The notes: generated from the letters alone by a model not told the origin. Numbered from the stretch's first letter, positions 17,012 through 26,676 are shown. The stretch: 64,000 bases of DNA from Phycisphaeraceae bacterium (GCA_028282805.1 JANQHD010000018.1:1-64000); one strand, 5' to 3'. Numbers and translations are program-made.

Positions 17012-18751
17012 ATGGCACGCACCCGCAAGAAGATCGGTCAGATACTTGTTCGTTGGGGCATCGTGACCGAGCAACAGGTCGAAAAAGCCCTTCAGGTCGC
17101 CAAGGGCAAGGGCGCACGCCTCGGCGAGGCGCTCGTCGAACTTAACTACGCCACCGAAGACGACGTCGCCAAGGCCATCGCCGGGCAGTTCGGCCTCGAA
17201 TACATCGACGTCGAAACCTCCGATGTCATGAAATCCGCCGACATGCAGCTCATGGACATGGAGCTGGTCCGCAAGTACCTGGTGATCCCGCTGGAGAAGA
17301 AGGACGGCCGGCTGAAGATCCTCGTCCACGACCCGATGGACCTGGAGCTGATGGACACCATCCGCTTCCGCATGAACTGCGAAGTGGACACCGTCGTCGG
17401 CGCCCGCTCCAAGATCAAGAGCTACATCGACGGGATGTCTTCCGAGACCTCCAGGTCGATCGACGAGGCGATGCGCGACCTGAGCATCGACATGGCCGAC
17501 CTGCGTGGCGGCAAGGAAGCCGAACAACTCGCCGTCGAGACCGACGGCGACCACGACGCCCCCGTCGTCCGCCTCGTGCACAAGATGATCACCGACGCGG
17601 TCAACGGCCGCGCCTCGGATATCCACCTCGAGCCCATGGCCAACCGCGTGCGCCTGCGCTACCGCATCGACGGCGTCTGCGTCGAGAAGGACAACCTGCC
17701 CAAACGCATGCAGAGCTCGATCATCACCCGCCTGAAGATCATGTCGGGCATGAAGATCGAGGAACGCCGCATCCCGCAGGACGGCCGCATCAAGCTCAAG
17801 GTCAACAACGACCAGGTCGACTTCCGTGTCTCCGCCTGTCCCGCCTACCACGGCGAGTCGGTCGTGCTGCGTATCCTCCGGCCCGACTCGGTCCGCATCG
17901 GCTTGGCCAACCTCGGCTTCGAGCAGGACCACCTGGACATCTTCAACAAGATCATCCGCCGGCCCAACGGCATCTTCCTCGTCACGGGCCCCACCGGCAG
18001 CGGCAAGACCACCACGCTGTACTCGGCCCTCGACGTGCTCAACCGGCCGGACAAGAAGATCATCACCGCCGAGGACCCCGTCGAATACAACTTCAGCGGC
18101 ATCAACCAGTGCCAGGTGCACGATGAGATCGGGCTGAGCTTCGCCCGCATCCTCCGCGCGATGCTGCGTCAGGCCCCGAACATCGTGCTCGTCGGTGAGA
18201 TCCGCGACAAGGAGGTCGCCGAGGTCGCCACCCAGGCCGCCCTCACCGGCCACCTCGTGTTCTCCACGCTGCACACCAACGACGCCCCCTCGGCGATCAC
18301 CCGCCTGATCGACATGGGCGTCAAGCCGTTCCTCGTCGCCAGTTCCATCCAGGCCGTGATGGCCCAGCGGTTGATCCGCGTGCTCTGCGACAACTGCAAG
18401 GAGCCCGACGACGACCCCAACCCCTACCAGCTGAAGCTCTGCGGCATCACCGACGAGGACCTCGAGCACGAGAGCCACCAGCTCTACCGCCCCGTCGGCT
18501 GCCCGCAGTGCAACAACACCGGCTACCGCGGCCGGCGCGCGATCTTCGAGTTTATGCTGATGAACAGCGAGATCCGCGAACTCGCCTTCAAGCGCGCCGC
18601 CACCAGCCACATGCGCAAGGCCGCCATCGCCGGGGGCATGCGGACGCTCGACAACGACGGCAAGCTCAAGGCCCTGCACGGCGCGACCTCCGCCGAAGAG
18701 GTCGCCCGCGTCGCCCAGGTCGAGGGCATGGTCGAGATGGCAGAGGATTAA
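17012..18751 (+). CDS. gspE: GspE/PilB-type assembly ATPase (first copy)
   Basis: A 579-residue cytoplasmic hexameric ATPase. The N-terminal MshE-N/T2SSE-N domain spans about residues 1-150. Walker A is TGPTGSGKTTT, and the Asp box and Walker B region read ILRAMLRQAPNIVLVGEIRD. A zinc-binding tetracysteine is visible as CDNC and CPQC near residues 470 and 510. GGAG precedes the ATG at 17012. It powers pilus extension or pseudopilus assembly. It is the first gene of the plus-strand pilus/secretion locus and is followed 57 bases later by pilT. Confidence 0.92.
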   Translation: MARTRKKIGQILVRWGIVTEQQVEKALQVAKGKGARLGEALVELNYATEDDVAKAIAGQFGLEYIDVETSDVMKSADMQLMDMELVRKYLVIPLEKKDGRLKILVHDPMDLELMDTIRFRMNCEVDTVVGARSKIKSYIDGMSSETSRSIDEAMRDLSIDMADLRGGKEAEQLAVETDGDHDAPVVRLVHKMITDAVNGRASDIHLEPMANRVRLRYRIDGVCVEKDNLPKRMQSSIITRLKIMSGMKIEERRIPQDGRIKLKVNNDQVDFRVSACPAYHGESVVLRILRPDSVRIGLANLGFEQDHLDIFNKIIRRPNGIFLVTGPTGSGKTTTLYSALDVLNRPDKKIITAEDPVEYNFSGINQCQVHDEIGLSFARILRAMLRQAPNIVLVGEIRDKEVAEVATQAALTGHLVFSTLHTNDAPSAITRLIDMGVKPFLVASSIQAVMAQRLIRVLCDNCKEPDDDPNPYQLKLCGITDEDLEHESHQLYRPVGCPQCNNTGYRGRRAIFEFMLMNSEIRELAFKRAATSHMRKAAIAGGMRTLDNDGKLKALHGATSAEEVARVAQVEGMVEMAED

Positions 18752-18808
18752 CCACGCGGCCGGCCCCCGCTGCGCCGCTGACTTTCACTTGCTCCGAGAG
18801 GTTTGCCG

Positions 18809-19930
18809 ATGTCTACCGTTCACATCGACCGACTGCTGGATACCGTCGTCACCCAGGGCGCCAGCGACCTGCACCTGACCGTGGACAAGCCGCCCACGCT
18901 CCGCCTGCACGGCCGGCTCCGCGAGCTGAAGACCAAGGTGCTCACGCCCGACGACACCACCGCGCTGATGAAGGCCATCGCCCCCGAGCGCGCCCAGCAG
19001 GAGCTGCAGGAAGAGGGCACCTGCGACTTCGGCTTTGCCTACGGCGACAAGGCCCGCTTCCGCGTGTCGATCTTCCGCCAGCGCGGCAGCCTGGCGCTGT
19101 GTCTCCGCCAGATCCCCTACAAGCTGCTCAGCTTCGAGCAGATCGGCCTGCCCGAGGAGGTCAAGGACCTGGTTCGCCGGCCGCGCGGCCTGTTCCTCGT
19201 GACCGGCCCCACCGGCTCGGGTAAGTCGACCACGCTCGCTTCCATGATCAACTACGTCAACGAGCGCTACGACCGCCACGTCGTGACGATCGAAGACCCG
19301 ATCGAATACTACCACCCCCACAAGAAGTGCATCATCAACCAGCGCGAGGTGGGGGTGGACGTGTCCAGCTTCGCCGAGGCCCTGCGGCGCGTGCTGCGTC
19401 AGGACCCCGACGTGATCCTCGTCGGCGAGCTGCGCGACCTCGAGACGATCGAGTCGGCCATCCGCGCCGCCGAGACCGGCCACCTCGTGTTCGCCACGCT
19501 GCACACCAACTCGGCCGGCGGCACGATCAACCGTGTGGTCGACGCGTTCCCGGTTGACCAGCAGAACCAGATCCGCGTGCAGCTGTCGGACTCGCTGATC
19601 GCCGTGCTCAGTCAGCAACTGCTGCCGCGCGTGGATACCTCGGGCATGGTCGCCGCCTACGAGTTCATGGTCGTCACCCCGGCCATCGGCAACCTGGTCC
19701 GCGAGGCGAAGTCCACCAGCTTCATCGACTCGGCGATCCAGACCGGCCGGGCCTTGGGCATGCAGCTGCTCGACGACCACCTGTGGCAGATCTATTCCGA
19801 CGGCAAGATCGACGTCGACGAGATGATCGACAAGGCCCGCGACAAGAAGAAACTGTCCGATAAGGTGCATCGCGCCGGCGGGCAGGTCGGCCGGCCTGAA
19901 CTCGATATGGAAGACGAAAACGCGGCCTGA
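18809..19930 (+). CDS. pilT: Type IV pilus retraction ATPase PilT
   Basis: A 373-residue ATPase. It opens with the PilT-type GASDLHLTVDKPPTLRLHGR, has Walker A TGPTGSGKSTT, the Asp/Walker B segment LRQDPDVILVGELRD, and the His box (ETGHLVFATLHTNSA). It lacks the long N-terminal domain and the tetracysteine of GspE/PilB, as expected for PilT. GAGAGG lies eight bases before the ATG; a TTG two codons earlier is the alternative start. Its presence argues that the locus builds retractile type IV pili and not only a type II secretion pseudopilus. Confidence 0.92.
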   Translation: MSTVHIDRLLDTVVTQGASDLHLTVDKPPTLRLHGRLRELKTKVLTPDDTTALMKAIAPERAQQELQEEGTCDFGFAYGDKARFRVSIFRQRGSLALCLRQIPYKLLSFEQIGLPEEVKDLVRRPRGLFLVTGPTGSGKSTTLASMINYVNERYDRHVVTIEDPIEYYHPHKKCIINQREVGVDVSSFAEALRRVLRQDPDVILVGELRDLETIESAIRAAETGHLVFATLHTNSAGGTINRVVDAFPVDQQNQIRVQLSDSLIAVLSQQLLPRVDTSGMVAAYEFMVVTPAIGNLVREAKSTSFIDSAIQTGRALGMQLLDDHLWQIYSDGKIDVDEMIDKARDKKKLSDKVHRAGGQVGRPELDMEDENAA

Positions 19931-20055
19931 ATATCGATTGCGATCAAGCCGCACAAACCATGCCTTATTCGTCAGTGCGAATAAAACGCGCCAGAATAAA
20001 GGCGCATTTGCACTGAAAGCCAGTTGTCTACTTGAAAATAAGTTGAAAAAAGGGG

Positions 20056-20084
20056 TTGTTTCGGCGTTGGCTGACAGTTAATAA
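20056..20084 (+). promoter_or_regulatory. Possible promoter of the second ATPase/pilin unit
   Basis: TTGTTT (20056-20061), 17 bases, then TAATAA (20079-20084) inside the AT-rich part of the 437-base gap after pilT. The match is modest. If real, it gives the genes from 20368 onward their own transcript with a leader of roughly 270 bases. Confidence 0.35.
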
Positions 20085-20176
20085 TCAAACAGGCCGAAGA
20101 ACGGCCTCGATCGGATGGCAGGCGCGTGCGTCGGCCGGTAAGCAGGGCGGGGGCTCGGCCTGGTCACAGGCAGGCG

Positions 20177-20218
20177 AACCCCGGACCCCGAACCCCGGAC
20201 CCCGGACCCCGGACCCCG
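20177..20218. repeat. Heptamer array (aaccccg/gaccccg) in the pilT-pilB gap
   Basis: Six units of RACCCCG in exact tandem. It is the most regular of the 7-bp-period arrays here. An in-frame extension of the downstream ATPase would run through it, reading as Pro/Gly/Arg low-complexity sequence, so I treat it as non-coding. Nothing else of note was seen in 20085-20367. Confidence 0.8.
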
Positions 20219-20367
20219 GAGTTCGGCGGCCGGCGCCAAGGCCCGGCCGAAGAAACCGCCCGATCCGATCGAACCGACCTGCCACGGCGGGCCGGCCAAC
20301 CGTTCAGCCAAGACTGTCGGCGACCGACAGCAAGCGGCCAACGCCAGACCCCGGCGGAGACCTGACC

Positions 20368-22119
20368 ATGGCAAAACAAATGCCACCCATCAACGAACTG
20401 AGAGGCCGCAAGCTCGGTCGCGTGTTGACCAAGATGGGCCTGATCACCCGCGACCAGGTCCAGGAGGCGCTCGACCTGCAGAAGCAGCAGCGCCGCCCGA
20501 TCGGGCAGCTGCTCGTGGAATTGGGCTACGTCTCCGACCGCGATGTGAACATCGCCCTCGCCGCCCAGCAGGGGATGGACACCACCGACCTGTCGGCCCT
20601 CGAGGTCGACCAGCAGGCGATCAGCACCGTGCCCGCCGAGACCGCCCAGTCGTACCAGTGCGTGCCGATCGCCTACGACAAGACGGCCAACCGCCTGACC
20701 ATCGCGGTCAAGAGCGCCGAGAACTTCCGCGCCGTCGACGACCTGCAGATGCTCATGGGCTTCGAGGTCGTGGCGCTGGTCGCCGACGAACCCAAACAGG
20801 TCGACGACCTGATGGCCCGCTACTACGGCAGCGCCGAGGAAGAATCGATCTCCGAGCTGATCGGCGACCTGGCTTCGGACGAGAACCTGTCGGAGCTCGA
20901 CGGCCGGGGCGAGTCGATCGACCTGGACACCCTCAAGAACGCCGCGGAAGACAACAAGGTCAAGCGCCTGCTGAACCTGGTGCTCTTGCAGGCGATCAAG
21001 GACAAGGCCTCGGACGTCCACTTCGAGCCGTTCGAGGAAGAGTTCAAGATGCGCTACCGCATCGACGGCGTGCTGTACGAGATGGTCCCGCCGCCCAAGC
21101 ACCTGGCGCCGGCGATCGTCAGCCGTGTGAAGGTCATGGCGAACCTCGACATCGCCGAGCGGCGGTTGCCCCAGGACGGCCGCATCGAGCTGACAGTCAG
21201 CAGCTCCCCGGTCGACCTGCGTGTGAGCGTGCTGCCGACGATGTTCGGCGAGTCGGTCGTGATGCGTGTGCTCGACCGCTCCAACGTCCAGCTGGACCTC
21301 GACCGCCTGGGCCTGCGCGAAGACGACCTGGAGACCACCCGCCGCCTGATGCACAAGCCCAACGGCATCATCCTCGTCACCGGGCCCACCGGCTCGGGCA
21401 AGACGACCACGCTCTACGCGGCGCTGAACGAGCTCAACGAGATCACCGACAAGATCCTCACCGCCGAGGACCCGGTCGAATACGACATCGACGGGTTGAT
21501 CCAGTGCCAGATCAACGACGACATCGGCCTCACCTTCGCCCGCTGCCTGCGCAGCTTCCTGCGTCAGGACCCCGACCGCATCCTCGTCGGCGAGATCCGC
21601 GACCTCGAGACGGCGCAGATCGCGGTGCAGGCGTCGCTGACCGGCCACCTGGTGTTCACGACGCTGCACACCAACGATGCGCCGTCGAGCGTGGCGCGTA
21701 TGTTGGACCTCGGGCTCGAGCCGTTCCTCGTGACCGCGACGCTCGAAGCGGTGGTCGCCCAGCGCCTGGTGCGGCGGATCTGCACGCACTGCAAGGAGTC
21801 GTACGAGCCGACCGAGGAGCAGCTGATGGAGTTGCAGCTGACGCCGGACGACGTGGAGGGGCGCGAGTTCTACCGCGGGCGCGGCTGCCCGAACTGCAAC
21901 AACCAGGGCTACCGGGGACGCCAGGCGCTGTACGAGATCATGGTGCTCGACGACGAGCTGAAGGAGCTGATCATGCAGCACGCTTCGACGAACGTGCTGC
22001 GCAACGAGGCCCGCAAGCGCGGCATGCGGACGCTGCGCCAGTCGGGCCTGCTGGCGATCTACGACGGCGTGACCACGATCGACGAGGTCGTGCGCGAAAC
22101 GATTATGGAAGAAGACTGA
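20368..22119 (+). CDS. pilB: PilB/GspE-type assembly ATPase (second copy)
   Basis: A 583-residue protein of the same build as the copy at 17012: an N-terminal MshE-N domain (GRVLTKMGLITRDQ), Walker A TGPTGSGKTTT, Walker B LRQDPDRILVGEIRD, and tetracysteine ICTHC and GCPNC. The ATG at 20368 is preferred because family similarity begins at MAKQMPPINELRG; the open frame upstream contains the heptamer array. GGAG lies about 12 bases upstream. Two such ATPases around a PilT suggest either separate pilus and secretion machines or specialised extension motors. It is followed by pilC. Confidence 0.92.
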   Translation: MAKQMPPINELRGRKLGRVLTKMGLITRDQVQEALDLQKQQRRPIGQLLVELGYVSDRDVNIALAAQQGMDTTDLSALEVDQQAISTVPAETAQSYQCVPIAYDKTANRLTIAVKSAENFRAVDDLQMLMGFEVVALVADEPKQVDDLMARYYGSAEEESISELIGDLASDENLSELDGRGESIDLDTLKNAAEDNKVKRLLNLVLLQAIKDKASDVHFEPFEEEFKMRYRIDGVLYEMVPPPKHLAPAIVSRVKVMANLDIAERRLPQDGRIELTVSSSPVDLRVSVLPTMFGESVVMRVLDRSNVQLDLDRLGLREDDLETTRRLMHKPNGIILVTGPTGSGKTTTLYAALNELNEITDKILTAEDPVEYDIDGLIQCQINDDIGLTFARCLRSFLRQDPDRILVGEIRDLETAQIAVQASLTGHLVFTTLHTNDAPSSVARMLDLGLEPFLVTATLEAVVAQRLVRRICTHCKESYEPTEEQLMELQLTPDDVEGREFYRGRGCPNCNNQGYRGRQALYEIMVLDDELKELIMQHASTNVLRNEARKRGMRTLRQSGLLAIYDGVTTIDEVVRETIMEED

Positions 22120-22192
22120 TCGACCCCGTGGCGGGCTGCTGGCGGCGCCGACCGACGGCGCAGCCGCCCGCGCACACGAACGGAGGCACCCC

Positions 22193-23503
22193 ATGCCGAC
22201 TTACCAATTCGAAGCCATGAACCAGGCGGGCCAGAGCCAGAAGGGCTCCATCGAGGCCGCCAACAGCGAAGACGCGATCCAGCGCATCAAGGCCAAGGGC
22301 TATTTCCCCACCTCGGTCCGCGAGAAGAAGGCGCGCAAGAAAGCCTCCGCCGCCGCCAAGCCTTCGAGCAAGAAGAAGAAAAAGACCGAGATCACCATCA
22401 GCTTCGGCGGGGTGAGCAAGAAGCTGGTCACCCAGTTCTCGCGGCAGATGTCCACCCTCCAGGACGCCGGCCTGCCGATCCTGCGCTCGTTGCAGATCCT
22501 CTCCGAGCAGCAGAAGCCCGGCCCGTTCAAGAACAACCTCGAAGAGATATCCGAAGACGTCGAGGCCGGCTCGGCCTTGTCCGAAGCGATGGCCAAGCAC
22601 CCCAAGGCGTTCGACCGCCTGTACACCAAGATGATCGCGGCGGGCGAGGTCGGCGGCGTGTTGGACATCATCCTCCAGCGCCTCGCCGACTTCATGGAAA
22701 AAGCCCAGGCCCTCAAGAAGCGCATCGTCAGCGCCCTGATCTACCCCATCGCGGTCATCTCGATCGCGGTGTTGATCGTGACGGGCATCATGATCTGGGT
22801 GATCCCGGAGTTCGAATCGATCTTCCAGGACTTCGACGCGGAGCTGCCGCCGCTGACCCTGTTCCTGCTGGAGCTGTCCAAATGGATGGCGGGCAACCTG
22901 CCGGGCCAGTGGCACGCCGACGACCCGGGCATCATGCCCGCCGGTTACGCCGTGATCCTCGGCTCGCCGCCGCTGCTGATGGTGTTGGCGAAGCTGATCA
23001 AACGCAGCAAGGGCGGGCGGGCCGCGATCGACCGCGCCAAGCTCCGCATCCCGATCTTCGGCCGGCTGATCCGCGCCACGGCGATCGCCCGCTTCACGCG
23101 GACGCTGGGCACCCTCATCGCCGCGGGCGTGCCGATCCTCGAAGCGATCTCCATCACCCGCGACACCGTCGGCAACAACGTCTACGAGAAGGCCCTGCAA
23201 AAGGTCCACGACTCGATCCGCGAGGGCGAGTCCTTCGCCGGCCCGCTCCGAGAGACCAAGGTCTGCGACCTGCTCGTGGTCAACATGATCGACGTCGGCG
23301 AAGAGACCGGCGAGCTGGACAAGATGCTCGCCAAGGTCGCCGACAACTACGACGAAGAGGTCGACAACATGGTCCGCTCCATGATGTCCCTGCTCGAGCC
23401 GGCCATGGTGGTCGTGCTCGGCGTCATCGTCGGCGGCATCGTCATCGCGCTGTTCATGCCGATGCCCGCGCTGATCCAGTCCGTGATGTCCAGCTCCTCG
23501 TAA
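22193..23503 (+). CDS. pilC: Inner-membrane platform protein PilC/GspF
   Basis: A 436-residue protein with the two repeated GspF domains: SRQMSTLQDAGLPILRSLQ near residue 85 and TRTLGTLIAAGVPILEAIS near residue 305. Each is followed by a hydrophobic segment (IYPIAVISIAVLIVTGIMIW and VVVLGVIVGGIVIALFMP). A Lys-rich linker (SSKKKKKTE) follows a short N-terminal domain. It anchors the ATPase motor in the inner membrane during pilus or pseudopilus assembly. The gene follows pilB by 73 bases. Confidence 0.92.
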   Translation: MPTYQFEAMNQAGQSQKGSIEAANSEDAIQRIKAKGYFPTSVREKKARKKASAAAKPSSKKKKKTEITISFGGVSKKLVTQFSRQMSTLQDAGLPILRSLQILSEQQKPGPFKNNLEEISEDVEAGSALSEAMAKHPKAFDRLYTKMIAAGEVGGVLDIILQRLADFMEKAQALKKRIVSALIYPIAVISIAVLIVTGIMIWVIPEFESIFQDFDAELPPLTLFLLELSKWMAGNLPGQWHADDPGIMPAGYAVILGSPPLLMVLAKLIKRSKGGRAAIDRAKLRIPIFGRLIRATAIARFTRTLGTLIAAGVPILEAISITRDTVGNNVYEKALQKVHDSIREGESFAGPLRETKVCDLLVVNMIDVGEETGELDKMLAKVADNYDEEVDNMVRSMMSLLEPAMVVVLGVIVGGIVIALFMPMPALIQSVMSSSS

Positions 23504-23555
23504 GCGAGGCCGGCCAAACGCCGCACGAACCCGAGCCCCGGCAGGAGGCATTGAA

Positions 23556-24326
23556 ATGATTTGCGATCTTCGATCTTCGATTTCCGATTGGCGCCGCCGC
23601 CGTCGCAAAGCGTTCACGCTCGTCGAGCTGCTCGTGGTGATCGCGATCATCGTGTTGTTGTTGGCGATCCTCATCCCCGCCGTCAACAAGGGCTTCTCGG
23701 TCGCGGAGATGGCCAAGGCCACCCAGCGGCTCGAGCTGATCGGCACCGCGCTCAAGTCCTACGAGATGCAGCACGAGACCTACCCGATCAGCGACTATCA
23801 AAGACTGTCGAACGCCAACCACATCATGTACACCGACGAGTGGAGCGGCGCCGAGCTCGCCGCCCAGGCCCTGATCGGCTACCTCGACGAAGGCACGGGC
23901 CCCAACTACAACGACGGCGACGGCGTTGACGGCGAAGGCTTCCGCATGTCCGGCAACACCGGCAAGGTGTTCGACCCGTATTACTCCGGCAAGAGCGAAA
24001 CGCTCATGGCCTTGCCCGGCGTGACCAAGAGCAAGGCCAAGGTGCTCGTCGATCCGTGGGAGCAGCCGATCCTCTACTTCAAACGCAACGCGAAGGCCGA
24101 GGTCACCGCGTGGCAGACCACCCCCGCGATCGTCAAGCCGAACTTCCGGTACAAGGACAACGAAGACTTCGTTAAGGATTTTGACGACACCCTCACGCAC
24201 AACGAGTTCAAGAGGTCCATCGTCGAAGAAGCCGGTGAACAGGCGTTGCGTTCCGGCAAGTACCTGTTGATCAGTTTCGGCAGGGAGACCGACGCCGAAG
24301 AACCGCTCGTCAACACCGGCTCGTAA
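23556..24326 (+). CDS. Type IV prepilin-like protein (GspG-like pseudopilin)
   Basis: A 256-residue protein with a prepilin N-terminus: a short basic leader ending RRRRRKA, then FTLVELLVVIAIIVLLLAIL with Glu at +5. Prepilin peptidase (PilD, not in the window) would cut after the Ala and methylate the Phe. GGAGG lies upstream of the ATG. The leader is encoded by a 7-bp-period repeat array that starts at the third base of the start codon. The C-terminal part has a GspG-like PWEQPILYF segment (compare DPWG..Y.Y in major pseudopilins). It is likely the main structural pseudopilin. Confidence 0.86.
   Translation: MICDLRSSISDWRRRRRKAFTLVELLVVIAIIVLLLAILIPAVNKGFSVAEMAKATQRLELIGTALKSYEMQHETYPISDYQRLSNANHIMYTDEWSGAELAAQALIGYLDEGTGPNYNDGDGVDGEGFRMSGNTGKVFDPYYSGKSETLMALPGVTKSKAKVLVDPWEQPILYFKRNAKAEVTAWQTTPAIVKPNFRYKDNEDFVKDFDDTLTHNEFKRSIVEEAGEQALRSGKYLLISFGRETDAEEPLVNTGS
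23558..23592. repeat. Heptamer array forming the leader of the first pseudopilin
   Basis: Five units: gatttgc, gatcttc, gatcttc, gatttcc, gattggc. The first base of the first unit is the G of the ATG start, and the array is translated as the positively charged prepilin leader. Confidence 0.8.
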
Positions 24327-24342
24327 GCCCCGGAGGCCCGTG

Positions 24343-24996
24343 ATGCGCACGCATCGATCGACAACCCGCCGCCCGTCCCGCCGTGCGTTCAGCATGGTCG
24401 AACTGCTGATGGTGATCGGCATCATCGTGCTGCTGGTCTCCATCGCCCTCGTCGCCGGCCCGGCGGTCATGGGCATGGGCAAGGTCCGCAAGACCGAAGC
24501 CACGCTCCGCACCGCGCAGGCGCTGCTGACCGAGTACCTGCAACTGACCGAGCAGGACCAGGTCCTCTCCGAGGGCACGAACAGCAACAACTCCACCTAC
24601 GCCGTCCCGTCGATCGACGCCCTGATCAAGCGGGCGCAAAAGAAGGAACGGCTCAAGGACCTGGTCGCCGCGTTCGACGACAAGGCCCTGGTCAAGGAAG
24701 GCGACGAGTGGCAGCTGTACGACGCGTGGGGCGAGGTGATCCTCTTCAACCGCAGCGGCAAGGAAGACGGCGTGGCCAAGGGCAAGAACGCCGCCGGTGA
24801 CACGGTCGATTTCTCCTCGCAGTACAAGATGCCCGAGCGCAACCGCCCGTACTTCGTTTCGATGGGCGAGGACGGCCTGCTCGGCGACTGGAAGAACGAC
24901 ACCGACGAGCCGGCGCCCAGCGGCGGCAAGTGGGACGAGAACGGCGACGACGTCTCCGACTCCGCCGACAACCACTTCAGCATCGAGGTGAGGTGA
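24343..24996 (+). CDS. Type IV prepilin-like protein (pseudopilin)
   Basis: A 217-residue protein. The basic leader (MRTHRSTTRRPSRRA) is followed by FSMVELLMVIGIIVLLVSIA with the Glu+5 of type IV pilins. CGGAGG is six bases before the ATG. The soluble part is acidic, with Gly/Asp-rich turns near the end (WDENGDDVSDSADN). Unlike three of its neighbours it has no heptamer array at its start. It lies 16 bases after the previous pseudopilin gene and four before the next, so all are one operon. Confidence 0.83.
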   Translation: MRTHRSTTRRPSRRAFSMVELLMVIGIIVLLVSIALVAGPAVMGMGKVRKTEATLRTAQALLTEYLQLTEQDQVLSEGTNSNNSTYAVPSIDALIKRAQKKERLKDLVAAFDDKALVKEGDEWQLYDAWGEVILFNRSGKEDGVAKGKNAAGDTVDFSSQYKMPERNRPYFVSMGEDGLLGDWKNDTDEPAPSGGKWDENGDDVSDSADNHFSIEVR

Positions 24997-24999
24997 CGC

Positions 25000-25041
25000 G
25001 ATGTGCGATCTTCGATCTACAATCTTCGATGTCCGATCGGC
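25000..25041. repeat. Heptamer array forming the leader of the third pseudopilin
   Basis: Six units: gatgtgc, gatcttc, gatctac, aatcttc, gatgtcc, gatcggc. The ATG start codon is inside the first unit, so the array supplies the start and the leader codons. Confidence 0.82.
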
Positions 25042-25756
25042 CGCCGCGCCGCGGCAATCGGCAGTCGGCTTCACCCTCGTCGAGTTGTTGGTGGTGATCG
25101 CGATTATTGTGCTGCTGCTGGTGGTGGGGATGCCCGCGATCGGCACGATGTTCGCCTCCGGCCGCGTGACCAACGCCGAGCGCAGCGTCTCCTCCGCCGT
25201 CGCCGGCGCCCAAGCCTACGCCACACGTGAGCTGGCGGTTCAAGGCGGGGAATACCGCGGCGCCGCGGCTTTCTTCCACCCCGACAACAAGGTCTTTCTG
25301 GTCAAGCACACCGCGTACGATTTAAAGAAGCCGCTGTACACCGACATCAAGGGCGTCGACCCGGTCCTGCTCTCGCCGAACATCCGGGTGTACGGCATCA
25401 CGCGCGGCAATCAGCCCTCGGTACGCAAACCGCCGTTTGCCGTGCGTTTCAACAAGTACGGGCACCTCATGTCGCGACGCAATCCCAGCAACCCGCAGGA
25501 CTTGGTGCATTACGACGCCAACCAGAACGGCACGCTCAACCTGGGGGCGAACGTCGTGCCCGCCGAGTACGAGAACAGCGCCGCGGTGATCGGCGTGGTC
25601 GTTTTCGATGTTAACGATTTTCTTGCGGCGGGTTATGCCGAACCCACAACTGTGCAGTGGATCGACCGCCCCGACGCCGCTTACACGTGGATCATTGAGA
25701 ACGGGACCACGCTGCTGTTCAACCGTTACAGCGGCACGGTGATGAAGGAGCAGTGA
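25001..25756 (+). CDS. Type IV prepilin-like protein (GspH-like pseudopilin)
   Basis: A 251-residue protein. A 23-residue leader ending QSAVG is followed by FTLVELLVVIAIIVLLLVVG; cleavage would fall between G and F. GAGG lies just upstream of the ATG, which overlaps the heptamer array. The mature part resembles minor pseudopilins of the GspH/FimT type only in general form. The C-terminal end (LLFNRYSGTVMKEQ) matches the short closing strand common in planctomycete pseudopilins. Its stop overlaps the start of the next gene by one base. Confidence 0.82.
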   Translation: MCDLRSTIFDVRSAAAPRQSAVGFTLVELLVVIAIIVLLLVVGMPAIGTMFASGRVTNAERSVSSAVAGAQAYATRELAVQGGEYRGAAAFFHPDNKVFLVKHTAYDLKKPLYTDIKGVDPVLLSPNIRVYGITRGNQPSVRKPPFAVRFNKYGHLMSRRNPSNPQDLVHYDANQNGTLNLGANVVPAEYENSAAVIGVVVFDVNDFLAAGYAEPTTVQWIDRPDAAYTWIIENGTTLLFNRYSGTVMKEQ

Positions 25757-26676
25757 TGTCACGCAGCGCCGCGTTTACGCTCGTGGAGGTGTTGATCGCG
25801 ATGTTGATCCTCGCGGTCGGCATGGTGGCCATCGCCTCGGTGTTCCCCGTGGCCGGTTACCTGCAGAAGCAGGCGGCCGACGACGTGTTGGCGTTGCACG
25901 TGTCGCGCCAGGCCGAGTCGGTGTTGGCCGCGCGGAAGATCGACGTTTCCTCCCTCAACCCGACGACCGCCGACATCATCCCGCTCAACAAGCTCGACCT
26001 CGAGCCGTGGACGGATACCAAGAAGTGGTCGTCCGAGTGGCCGGTCTCGCTGCGCTGTCACCCCTCGGCGCTCGACCTCGACGGCGACGGCCTGGTCAAC
26101 GAAAGGGGCGCCAACGTCCAGGGCCTGGCCGGCGACCCGGAAGACCACGACTTCGACCAGCGCGTCGCGTACTGGGTGCCGGTGATCCAGAACCTCGGCA
26201 ACACCGCCAACCCCGAGTGGCGCGTGTTCACCTTCATCCTCCGCAAGAAGGCGGACGCGACGTACCAGGCCGCGCGCCCCGACGCCGAGGTGGCCAACCC
26301 CGACGACGGCGACGGCGTGCCGAAGGTCGTCCGGCTCGACGCGCGGTTTGTCCGGTACTACGAGATCGACAACCAGAACGCCGACCGGCCCGGCACGAGC
26401 GAGATCGAGCTGACCGACGCCGGCGACATCGGGCAGGTCCAGCTTGGCGACCTGGTGCTGACCAACCAGGGCCTGATCTTGAAGGTCACGGATATCGAAG
26501 ACGACCTGGTGTTCGTCAACGGCGACGTCCGCATCGGCACGCTGCCGACCAGCACGCAGGAGTTGTCGGCCCTGTGGATCGGCCTGGCCCCGCAGACGCC
26601 GAACGCGCCGTACCGCGCCATCGGCTCGTCCAGCACGCTCCGCATCATCGCGTTCGGCGAGGAGGTGGTGAAGTGA
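25756..26676 (+). CDS. Minor prepilin-like protein (GspI/PilV-like)
   Basis: A 306-residue protein with a very short leader (MSRSAA) and FTLVEVLIAMLILAVGMVAI, the GspI/PilV style of hydrophobic stretch that continues VFPVAGYLQ. The ATG shares its A with the previous stop (TGATG), and AAGGAG precedes it, so coupling of translation is likely. The soluble part contains Asp-rich turns (LDLDGDGLVNERG; NPDDGDGVPK) that could bind calcium. A role at the pseudopilus tip is inferred from family and gene order. Confidence 0.82.
   Translation: MSRSAAFTLVEVLIAMLILAVGMVAIASVFPVAGYLQKQAADDVLALHVSRQAESVLAARKIDVSSLNPTTADIIPLNKLDLEPWTDTKKWSSEWPVSLRCHPSALDLDGDGLVNERGANVQGLAGDPEDHDFDQRVAYWVPVIQNLGNTANPEWRVFTFILRKKADATYQAARPDAEVANPDDGDGVPKVVRLDARFVRYYEIDNQNADRPGTSEIELTDAGDIGQVQLGDLVLTNQGLILKVTDIEDDLVFVNGDVRIGTLPTSTQELSALWIGLAPQTPNAPYRAIGSSSTLRIIAFGEEVVK

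Noticed and set aside
16895-18679. A 594-residue open frame on the minus strand opposite the first GspE gene, and similar long antisense frames (2641-4479, 27240-29738, 47052-49376).
   Set aside because: They mirror codon positions of well-recognised genes on the other strand, have low-complexity Arg/Val/Gly-rich composition and no family motifs; high G+C alone produces such frames.
20056-20367. An in-frame upstream extension of the second PilB ATPase.
   Set aside because: It reads through the heptamer array as Pro/Gly/Arg-rich sequence, and family similarity begins only at the ATG at 20368.
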